This document shows, in pieces, positions 33,501 to 42,610 of a DNA stretch of 64,000 nt. A program made the position numbers and the translations under genes. The stretch is from contig NTMA01000057.1 in assembly GCA_002917075.1 (NCBI GenBank), forward strand, positions 124,001 through 188,000, in the 5' to 3' direction. The DNA comes from Hawksworthiomyces lignivorus. Its lineage: Eukaryota; Ascomycota; Sordariomycetes; Ophiostomatales; Ophiostomataceae. The stretch's first letter is position 1. The number at the start of each line of letters is the position of its first letter. The notes under the pieces were generated by a model. The model did no database searches, was not told the DNA's origin, and saw only the letters and a list, made by a program, of their open reading frames with translations.

Positions 33501-34562
33501 ATGGCGAAACCAATCGTTCTGCATATCGGCGATGCCATCAAGTACAATCATGAATTCTACGACAATACCTTTGCAAAACGATTCGATGTCGTTCAGAACC
33601 CGTTCCCCGACCGCGCGTCATTTATGCAAGCGCTGAAAGAGAAGCATTTTGGTGACTTCAGCGCCATCTTCCGGCCGCACTTCCAGACGGGTGGCGAGAT
33701 GGGCGACTGGGACGAGGAGCTGATCGCTCTGCTACCATCTTCAGTGCGGATTTTCGCATCCGCGGGTGCAGGCTTCAACTGGGCCGACGTAGACGCGCTG
33801 GGCCGGCGCGGCATCTGGTACGCCAACGGTGCGGGCAGCAGCGACGAGGCTGTGTCGGACACCGGCCTGTACATGATCCTGTCAGTGTTCCGCAATTTTA
33901 CGCGTGCGCAGCTGGCGGCGCGCACGGCAGACCCGGCGCAGTTTACAGCAGCGCATAAGCTGATCGGTAACATCTCATGCAACCCGCGGGGCCACGTGCT
34001 GGGGCTGGTCGGGCTGGGCAGCATCGGTGCGCAGCTGGCGCGCAAGGCCCGGGCAGCTCTGGGCATGCAAATCCACTACTATGACCCGGTGGCGGCGCCG
34101 GCGGCGGTGGAGGCAGAGCTGGGCGCCGTGCGTCATGCGACACTGCACGACCTGCTAGCGGCGGCCGACTGCGTCAGCCTGCATGTGCCCCTGAACGCGC
34201 ACACCCAGGACCTGATCGACCGCGCGGCGCTGGCGGCGGCCAAGCCCGGCCTGCGGCTCATCAACACGGCGCGCGGGCCCGTCGTCAACGAGGACGCGCT
34301 AGTGGAGGCGCTCGAGAGCGGCCAAGTCGCCGCGGCGGCGCTCGATGTGCACTACCACGAGCCGCAGGTGTCCAAGGTCCTGGCGGCGATGCCCAACGTC
34401 ACGCTGACAACGCACGTCGGCGGCGGCGCGCGCGAGACGCGGGTCAACTTTGAGCTCAACGCGATGAAGAACATCCTGGCTGTGGTCGGCGAAAACGGCG
34501 AGGCCGTCGGCGAGCCGCTGACGCCGGTGAACCGGAAAGCTTACGAGGCGGCAAGGAAATAA
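33501..34562 (+). CDS. D-isomer-specific 2-hydroxyacid dehydrogenase
   Basis: Single-exon NAD(P)-dependent dehydrogenase of 353 residues, GC-rich compared with its flanks. The cofactor domain shows GLVGLGSIGAQLARKARA (GxGxxG). Catalytic residues are seen in order: arginine in INTARGPVVNE, glutamate in LDVHYHEPQ and histidine in TTHVGGGARETR. The N-terminal substrate domain carries FASAGAGFNWADVDAL. This is the glyoxylate/hydroxypyruvate/phenylpyruvate reductase-like group that is common in fungi. Cytosolic. With the divergent flavocytochrome it could interconvert D- and L-2-hydroxyacids through a common 2-ketoacid; that is an inference from pairing and shared motif. Confidence 0.92.
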   Translation: MAKPIVLHIGDAIKYNHEFYDNTFAKRFDVVQNPFPDRASFMQALKEKHFGDFSAIFRPHFQTGGEMGDWDEELIALLPSSVRIFASAGAGFNWADVDALGRRGIWYANGAGSSDEAVSDTGLYMILSVFRNFTRAQLAARTADPAQFTAAHKLIGNISCNPRGHVLGLVGLGSIGAQLARKARAALGMQIHYYDPVAAPAAVEAELGAVRHATLHDLLAAADCVSLHVPLNAHTQDLIDRAALAAAKPGLRLINTARGPVVNEDALVEALESGQVAAAALDVHYHEPQVSKVLAAMPNVTLTTHVGGGARETRVNFELNAMKNILAVVGENGEAVGEPLTPVNRKAYEAARK

Positions 34563-34919
34563 AATAACTGACTCAATAAAATACTCATTAGCACTAGCGC
34601 AGATCACGCGAGCACTTGTAGCTTAGTACATAGATATGATAGATGTAGCTCATTAACATGTTTTACGTCGTATTCCGCTTCGCGTTCTGATTTGCCCAGA
34701 CGATTTATTGGCAGACTAGGCAACAACGGAGTGCCTGAACCACGCGGATCGACGATCCGGAAAGATAAGCCATATATATATATATTCATAAATTATCACA
34801 TATAAGAGAAAATGGCATCCACAGGTCTTGTGAATATTATTGTAACCCAAATTCAAATGTGCATATAATACAAAGAGCACCAATCCTTACTTTATTTTGA
34901 GTTGAGATTGAAGATCATC
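34563..34919. other. intergenic, AT-rich
   Basis: About 360 bases between the D-2-hydroxyacid dehydrogenase and the DUF899 gene; a short (TA)n run at about 34774-34784. No CCGAG motif seen, so the cluster probably ends upstream. Confidence 0.5.
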
Positions 34920-35705
34920 ATGGCTGCAGCGCCTCCTATCACCGAACGTGAGACTTTTCAGAAACAGCTTGATGAACTTCGCGTTCGGGAGAAGGCGCAC
35001 ACACGAGAAGGTGACGCGATCGCTGCCGCTCGCCGCCGGCTCCCAATGGTCGAAGTAGATGCCAAGACGCCGCTGGTGGGAGCAAATGGCACCGTATCGC
35101 TGCTTGACGCGTTTGAGGGTCGCACCCAGCTCTTTGCCTCCTACCACATGTGGTATACTGGTCTCTCCGCGGCTGATCAGTGCGAAGGATGCACGTTTAA
35201 CACGGGGCAGGCACTGGAGCTGTCGTACCTGCATGCGCGTGACGTCACATTTGCCGCCTTTTGCCAAGGCCCATATGATGAGAGCAACCGCTACCGCGAG
35301 TTTATGGGCTGGGACATGCCGTGGTATGCCGTTCCAGAAGAGTCTTACAGCCGCCTAGCAATCGAGAAAGGGCGACACAGCTTCGGGATGAAGGCGTGCT
35401 ATCTGCGTCAGGGCGATCGCGTGTTCGAAACGTACTGGACGACCGGCCGCGGTTGTGAGGCGATGAGTGGCAGCTACGGAATGCTGGACATGGTCGTCTA
35501 TGGCCGCCAAGAGAGCTGGGAAGACTCACCTGAAGGCTGGCCGCGGCGACCTGATGGCGAAGAATACCGCATGGAACTAGAGAAAACTACAACAGTGCGT
35601 GCGGGGATCATTGGAAGGCCGATCTCCCAATGGGCGCGAATCGCTGCTGGATGCGACGATAGACTCAGTCCACCCACGGCCACTGCAACTGAGCAAAAAG
35701 CTTAG
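34920..35705 (+). CDS. DUF899 thioredoxin-like protein
   Basis: Single exon; the frame opens at 34902 but the ATG at 34920 (context ATCATGG) gives the usual N-terminus, 261 residues. The sequence has the ERETFQKQLDELRVREKAHTRE helix start in pieces, RRRLPMVEVD, LFASYHMWYTG and the CEGC cysteine pair with FNTGQALELSYLHARDVTF, then FMGWDMPWYAVPEES. These are the hallmarks of the DUF899 family (thioredoxin-like superfamily), small soluble proteins in bacteria and fungi, often near transcriptional regulators. The CxxC suggests a redox role, without a known substrate. Probably not part of the sugar-acid cluster because its promoter lacks the shared motif. Confidence 0.85.
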   Translation: MAAAPPITERETFQKQLDELRVREKAHTREGDAIAAARRRLPMVEVDAKTPLVGANGTVSLLDAFEGRTQLFASYHMWYTGLSAADQCEGCTFNTGQALELSYLHARDVTFAAFCQGPYDESNRYREFMGWDMPWYAVPEESYSRLAIEKGRHSFGMKACYLRQGDRVFETYWTTGRGCEAMSGSYGMLDMVVYGRQESWEDSPEGWPRRPDGEEYRMELEKTTTVRAGIIGRPISQWARIAAGCDDRLSPPTATATEQKA

Positions 35706-36766
35706 CAAAAAACTGCAACACACCACACGTGCTCTGTTGGCGTGTTAATACAATGATTAAAGAGTCGGCTTTACGCAATAAATGCTGCAATGCCAAGTCT
35801 TGGGGAGATTGCCAAAGTTCATACCAAGAAAAGGCGATAAACTGGGGAATTTTCTTGGCTGTACATACAGTATTAGGGCGCAGTGACAATTATCATGAGG
35901 AGAAAATCCAATGCTGCGCGGATCTCTGTACATGCATCCAGAAGTATTCGGCAAGAGTGACATTTCCGGACTACTCGGGACAGCTCTTCTATGTAAGATA
36001 AATAAAACAAAATACGACAATAAAGCATGCCCCGGGGCTTGGACATGGCACTACGGTCGGATGCAACCTAAAGCGGCCAGTCCAACCTTTTTATCAGACC
36101 GACTTGCTGCACAAAGGTGAAGATCATTCAACATTCTACATAAGACAAGTTTATCAGGAAACGCACATGCGGTAGGTGGTACTTTCGATCAAGGCTCTCT
36201 ATGTTTTCCTCTGTATTTTTGTGATATTTCACTGGACATTAATCGGATGACGGCCAAGGAACCAACGTATGTAATACGAAGTAAACAGGGGAGAACTTCT
36301 TAAGTTGTCTTGGCATACGACGTTGCTCCCCGGATAGTGCATTGGCAAATTGTAAACTCTTGGTTTTAATGTCTTAGCTGGCCAGACTTTGATACAGCAT
36401 GGCGCCTTGTGCCAACAGCGAGCTAAATGATTCGTTGGTGGACTGCTGATGTTCTAGATCCTCCTGGTGATACGCTATAGCTGCTGACACGTGCCTGGAG
36501 CATGGTAATTCGCCCTCTGGCTGGTATAAAGAGGGCGGGATCCGTTGCAGTAAAAAAGGAGTACAGTGGACTTGGCGCACGGCTAATAGAGCTTTAAATT
36601 GTCGCCCCATCTATAAGCCTCAACTAGCTTCTCAGGTATTGCTCACTAGCCGCTCAGCTGCTACCACCCGCCACATTTGCATACCACTGGCTAACTGGTT
36701 GCAGCTGGAAAACTAACTGGTAAACTGGTTAGCTAGAAGCCTACATCACCTATAGCTGCCTTCGCC
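35706..36766. other. intergenic region with AACTGG repeats
   Basis: About 1.06 kb. A minus-strand open frame at 36374-36610 has no recognised domain. Three AACTGG units cluster at 36692-36728, the outer two forming CTAACTGG...CTGGTTAG. A TATAAAG element stands at about 36525. Otherwise nothing supported. Confidence 0.4.
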
Positions 36767-37983
36767 ATGATCGTCGACAAAGTTCTGTCACTGTTGGCCA
36801 TAGGCCAAAACATCGTCACTTGGAACTGGGGCCCGTCTGGCTCGTGGACAGAACAACGCCGCGGCACTTCATACATCGAGTACACTACGTTGACAGGCTT
36901 CTTTCTTCAGGATGAAGCCAGCACCGACCCTAGCACGTTTGACTATGTATGGAGAAATAGCAATCCCTTTTCTGCGTAGCGCATAATACATTGTTTCTAA
37001 CAAGGTAGACTGCAACCAACTTCGGTCTGATCAACCGCACATATTCGACAGATAAAACGCTCCCTGGTGCCGCTCACAAGACGCAGTGGGAGCGGTTTGC
37101 GAACTATGTCGACTCGCTGAATGCGCATGTTGCGCCGCACACGCAGTACAAGGTGCTGATTATGGGCCGCCACGGCGAGGGCTGGCACAACGCGGCTGAG
37201 AGCTACTACGGCACGCCGGCGTGGAACTGCTACTGGGCCGAGCTGGACGGCAACGGTACGGCGGTCTGGGAGGATGCGCAGCTGACCGACAATGGTGTCG
37301 CCCAGGCGCTCAAGGCCAACCACTTTTGGGCGACGCAGCTGTCGCAGCAGAAGCAGCCAGCGCCGCAGCACTACTACACAAGCCCGCTGACGCGCTGCCT
37401 GCAGACGGCGGCGCTGACGTTTGATGGGCTGTCGCTGCCGCGCACGTACCCATTCGTGCCGACGATTAAGGAGCTGATGCGCGAATCCATCAGCATCCAC
37501 ACCTGCGACCACCGCTCCAACAAGACGTACATTCACCACAGCTTCCCCACCTACCGCTTCGAGGCCAAGTTCACCGAGTACGACGAGCTCTGGAACGGCG
37601 TCACCGCTGAGACCAACGATGCCCAGGATGCCCGCAGCCGCATCCTTCTGGACGACATCTTCACCAATGATGACAAGACCTGGCTCAGTTTCACTAGCCA
37701 CAGCGGTGAGATTGGCAGCATGCTGCGCGTTCTCGGCCACCGCGACTTCAGCCTGTCCACCGGCGCGGTCATTCCCGTGCTCGTGCGTGCCGAGACCAAG
37801 AACACAAAGACCACTACCACCGCCAGCTACCCCTGGGCTGCTCAGGCCACCTGCACTAACCCGCCTGTGACCAGCATCAACGGCGGAGCCTGTGTGTGCT
37901 CGGCCACGACAAGTTCGCTCCCGGCTAGTGCCACAGCGCAGCCGACCGGATGCCCGGCTGTTGCAAAGCGTCATACGGCTTAA
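36767..37983 (+). CDS. phosphoglycerate-mutase-like (histidine phosphatase) family protein
   Basis: Two exons, 36767-36946 and 37009-37983, 62-base intron with acceptor AAGGTAG; 384 residues. The catalytic histidine motif is LIMGRHGEGWHN, followed by AESYYGTPAWNCYW and LTDNGVAQAL. SPLTRCLQTAALTF and SFTSHSGEIGSMLRVLGH supply the second arginine and the distal histidine. This is the fungal histidine-phosphatase subgroup close to PMU1-type phosphomutase-like proteins; a phosphatase role is more likely than glycolytic mutase. The C-terminal ~60 residues are Thr/Ser/Ala-rich with cysteines and may indicate surface attachment. The N-terminus is a weak signal peptide at best, so location is uncertain; the true start may differ. 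Confidence 0.85.
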
Positions 37984-38214
37984 ACAGAACAAGGCAAAAA
38001 ATATCTCTAGTTGAGTCTTGTGCGCATTACAAAATTTATGTGTAAACTGATATATGGCATTTATGTAATTAATAATATAATATCAAGATATAGTGGCTGG
38101 GTGTCTTGGCATTCTTGCTTGACATGCTGCAGCTTCTCGCCCTGGAAACCTTAATAGAGATATACAATGAAGAATTCCAAAGAGTAGACCTCGGGGAGGT
38201 ATGTATTATCTGTC

Positions 38215-39951
38215 TTAGCATAGATTCAGCATAACACGTGCCTCGTCTCTTTCACACTCGCCATCGTCCTCCTCAATTTTGCTCGGGATGGGCACATTCG
38301 CTAGCGGTGTGAGGCGGAACGCGTGGCGACGCTCCCCGGCCTCATAGTCGAGCGTCTGCGAGTGCTGCGTGCAGCGCTGGTCCCAGACGACCACTGTACC
38401 CGGCTCGTAGCGCACCCGACAAGCAAAGTCCTGGCCGCGGTTCACGTGGTCGAAGAGAAAGCGCAGAAGCATATCCGACTCCTCGTCGTCCCAGCCCATA
38501 ATACGCTGGGTGTAGGAAGAGTTGACAAAAAGGGCTTTGCGTCCCGTCACCGGGTGCACGGTGACGACTGGGTGGATTGCTTTGGTGATGGGGCGGCGGA
38601 GCACAGCCAAGTCACCGTTGTCGCGGATCTCCCGTGCGATGGGGTTGGCTGTTGTATGCAGCGCAGTCAGGCCCTCAAGGCGCTTGCGGAAGGACGGAGA
38701 GAGGCGATCGAAAGCGCGCGACATCTAGCTGTCATGTCAGATCTGTGTTTTACTATGCAATTCGCCTCGAGTCTAGGTGAAGAGAGAGGAAGAGATGGGG
38801 AGACATACACTCGAGATAATGGTGTCACCGCCTGAACCAGGAGGTGATTCCAGCATGCAAAAGAATGTCAGGCCAGGCGGCTGAGTCTCCGGAGACTAGA
38901 GGGTCATATTAGAATCGAACAATGCAAGTGGCCGAAGTCAAATCCTGTAAATAGCAAAGAGATGCTGAGACAGGAATTTTATCTAACCTGGTCAACGTGA
39001 AATTGAATAGGACTCTTTCTGGCCCATGATTTTCTCACACGAAGGTCTCTGGTTCAGTATTAGTCTCATATTCTGTTTTAGAAAGCAAAGTACGAACAGG
39101 AAAGACATACTCTTTCGAGTCATAGACAATAACAAACTCGACCGGGCCATTTTTTGGGTGAGGCATCCAGCCATGCTTATGGAGAGGTCCTGTCGAGAAT
39201 TAGAAACGGTTCGCTAAATAGAATAATCTAAGAGATGCACGTCAAAGTACGACCGAGATACAACTAACCGAAGTATCTAAGGCGTGTGTCAGCTAAAGGG
39301 ACCATAGTCTCAGGAGAAGAAGAGTAGGTTGATATGACATACGAAGCAATTCGTTTCTGTTCTTCGAAACCAATGTCGGTGAACTCCTGGTCTCGGAACA
39401 CCAGACAACCTCGTTCAGCACAGAGATAGGCCATCTCGTCGAGGCCAGCAGGCGAGAGTTTTGACTACGCGGTCAGCTCCTAATTATCAAAATCCCAACC
39501 CAATTTGAAGATATCGTACAATCTGGACGCCCTGTATTTCAGTTCCGCAATGCGGGCTTAGTTCGAAGACATTTGTAGCTTCCTTCAGCAGGTGTGGGCA
39601 AGCCTTATCCGCCCGGAGGCCGGGCTCATCATGCTCGAATGGCCCGACAGATTCGACTTGTTCGAGAGGATCATAAAACGCTGGTGACAGTTAGCTACTG
39701 ACAACTAAAAATAAGTAAGAAAAGTATAGAGAGGAGTAGGCTTTTGTCAACATACGTAAGTAATCTGGGTATAAAGGGTCCTTTGGAACATTTGCCTCGA
39801 GACTTTCTGGGGCCTTGGAGATCATGATGAAAGCTTGATTCTGTTCTAAGTTATCGATCTTGTGTGTTTGTAATCTGTCGCGAAAGAAAGATCGTCTAGG
39901 TTCTCGACGAGGCTGATACCATTCTTGATAACTGACTGGGCTGCGTGGCAC
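38215..39951 (-). CDS. TauD/TfdA-type Fe(II)/2-oxoglutarate dioxygenase
   Basis: Alpha-ketoglutarate-dependent dioxygenase of 407 residues in eight exons: 39951-39756, 39680-39520, 39464-39343, 39276-39269, 39189-39111, 39048-38988, 38895-38809 and 38724-38215. The fourth exon has only 8 bases, yet is needed to keep frame and restore ASYFGPLHKHGW. The iron ligands are HVD in IQFHVDQ (H206, D208) and the distal histidine in CTQHSQT (about H359). Fungal relatives cleave taurine, other alkylsulfonates or sulfate esters to release sulfite and an aldehyde. The neighbour across a 690-base divergent promoter is an allantoate/anion-type permease, which supports sulfonate uptake and use. Cytosolic. 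Confidence 0.9.
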
Positions 39952-40640
39952 AGAGATCGATGCTATTGTTTTATTTTATGCTCTTACTCTGTCCAGACAC
40001 AGGACACTATTGTGGTCGAAGCAATAATTAACCCGATATAGCGGCCACGGACGAAAATGCCATCTTCAGTCGAATATGCATTCTTTTAGCGGCTTTTGAT
40101 CGGACAGCACTTTCATCGATGCAAACTGCCCGCCTTACAGCCAATTCTGTCCATCTTACTAGCGGCGGGCAAGGCTCCACCGCGGCCAGAGCTACTGGTA
40201 ATCTAGGACAGCTAGCCTTGGCCGCTCTAGTGACGGAGAAGTAACTTGCGTTGTGCGGCCAAGAGTAGCTCCAGATGAACGAACCAATCAGCATTCTCTG
40301 ATCTTTCTTTCGAAAAGCCACTGTCGGTTACTTATCTATCCAGCTATTTTTTTTTATCTTTTTGATTTCGAAATGGCCGTCTTCCCAGCATTATCTCATG
40401 CAACGTCATTAGTTCTCTCATTCAATGTCAGAGTCACATCTTGTTTAAAGTATATCATATGGCATACTTGGCGACTATCATGTCTAGGAGTTTTCGTCCT
40501 TCCTTTCTATTTACCCCCGGGATCTTTTATCTCTTTCTCACTCCATAGTCTAAAGGTTGAATCGTCTACATTGACGATCAATCACTCCCCTCGTTATTTT
40601 TAAGTCTCTGTATGCGTAAGAGATCATTTCTCCCAGCATC
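39952..40640. promoter_or_regulatory. divergent promoter TauD-type dioxygenase / ACS permease
   Basis: No gene supported; open frames on both strands lack motifs. The shared promoter suggests common control of uptake and oxidation. No obvious sulfur-regulator consensus was recognised by eye. Confidence 0.45.
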
Positions 40641-42356
40641 ATGGCTACAGAAAAGGACCTATCTGTTTCCCCAGTTCAAGCGGATTCTTCACCTGTCGAG
40701 GCGGCCGTCAAAGCCGTCAAGGCTGGCCATGCTGATGACGTCGACATTGCAGCTCAGATCATTGCAAACTACGCCGATGAGATAGGCCCAGATGGCTGGT
40801 CGAAAAAAGAGGAGAAGAAACTAATGCGTAAAGTCGATCTTCGTCTGATTCCAATTGTCTGTATATCTTGTCAACGATATATTTTGCAGCTTTCGTCTCT
40901 TCTCTTGCTAACAAAACCAGCTTTTTGTGTGCGCCACACTGTCTGGTCTCGACAAGACGGCTATCTCGGCGGCTGCAATCTACAATATCAAAGGCGATTT
41001 GAACCTCACCGGATCTCAGTACTCGTGGGCTGGTTCAGCGCCATTCTTCGGCGGTCTGCTCTTCATGGGTCCATCGGCGTACTGCCTACAGAAGATGCCC
41101 GCCGTGACCTTCTTCTCCTTCAATGTGCTGTGCTGGGGCATCACCGAAATGTGTATGGCCGCCTGCACCTCATTTGGTGGCCTCTTCGCATGTCGGTTTT
41201 TGCTCGGTGGCTTCGAGGCACTGCTGATCCCTGCCGTCACCCTCATTGTATCTATGTGGTACCGCCCTGAAGAACAACCACGGCGAAATAGCATTATTCT
41301 CAATGTCGTAGCACCTATCATTAACGGGTTTGTCGCGTGGGTTGTCAGCTACTATCCCGGCCCATTTGCCACCTGGAAGATCATTTTCTTGCTCATTGGC
41401 TCTTTGACAATCGTCTGGGCTGTGGTCGTCTACCTCTTTCTGCCAAGCAACCCGCTCGAGGCAAGGGGCTTCTCTGATCGCGAAAAGTATATTATAATTC
41501 AAAGGAAAGCCAGTGATAACACTGGCATTGAAACCAAGAAGATCAAGCTGGATCAAATCTGGGAGGCTCTGATGGATCCGAAGACCTGGCTCATTTGGTT
41601 TGCCATTGTCGCTTTGCAAGTGCCCAACGGTGGCTTGACCACCTTTAATACTCTCATTATTTCGGGCCTCGGCTTTAACTCCTTGCAGACGTCGCTTCTG
41701 GCTATGCCCCCAGGTGCCATGAGCACTCTCTCTGGTCTTGCTTTATCCTTCTTGGCTGCCACCACTCGCAAGTATCGCACTGCCATGGTCGCCACTTCTA
41801 TCCTGCTGCCGCTTCTAGGAGCTCTCCTGTGTTACAAGCTACCGCGGTCCAATCTTGCCGGGCAACTCGTTGGTCTCTAGTAAGTCTTCTCATTCCACTG
41901 CTATCACTGATTCTCCTCGTCCTAACCCAAGCAGCATCTTGTACACGTACTGGGCGCCGTATGTCACTTTGGTTTCTGTTTACCAGGCCAATATTGCTGG
42001 CCACACTAAGAAGTAAGTACTCGTATTATATGTCAGTGACACGGATGATGGCTTATGTCTGACTAACAATTAGAATTTTCCTTTACGCTTGGTTCTATGT
42101 GGCTTGGACTACGGGAAACATTATCGGTCCCCAAACTTTCCGCGCAGATCAAGCACCTGCTTATACTGGCGGAACGGTTGCTTTAATTATATGCTATGTC
42201 ATTGCCATTATTTGTATCTTGGCCTATGGAGCTCTTTGCACTTATGAGAATCGAAAAAGAGCTGCCATTGTTGGTGCAAGTGCGGACACGGACGTAGACA
42301 ACGACTGGCTGGATCTGACTGATAAGCAGAACAAAACTTTCCGGTACACTACATAA
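40641..42356 (+). CDS. MFS anion:cation symporter (allantoate permease/Dal5 family)
   Basis: Four exons, 40641-40856, 40921-41879, 41935-42012 and 42074-42356, giving 511 residues and about 12 helices. The start is followed by a long hydrophilic N-terminus ending EEKKLMRKVDLRLIPI, the classic entry to helix 1 in this family; LSGLDKTAISAAAIYNIKGDL, CRFLLGGFEALLIPA and SMWYRPEEQPRR follow. The ACS family carries allantoate, nicotinate, pantothenate, biotin and sulfonate-like anions. Pairing with the TauD-type dioxygenase suggests an organosulfonate, with allantoate and nicotinate as alternatives. The charged tail lies in the cytosol. Confidence 0.92.
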
Positions 42357-42610
42357 GAAGTTAATAAGTTCTGCTTATGCATATCGCGGAGAGGTTTAAA
42401 ACATAGTTTTGCTAGCAGATAGAGGAATTATATAAATCAATAGAGAACAGAAACCGATCGATGATAAACAACGCGAGTGACACCATGCCTGTGTAGATGT
42501 TAAGAACAAAGTGACTTGTTTTAAAACCAAATTATACAGAAAGTAACATTTGACACCAGTTGTACCGCATGTCTTAAATATTTGTTATTAGATATGGAAC
42601 TTTTCTTCAG

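Noticed and set aside
36374..36610. Minus-strand 78-codon open frame with a protein-like end
   Set aside because: No recognised domain, no splice partner found upstream and no promoter evidence; not enough to annotate.
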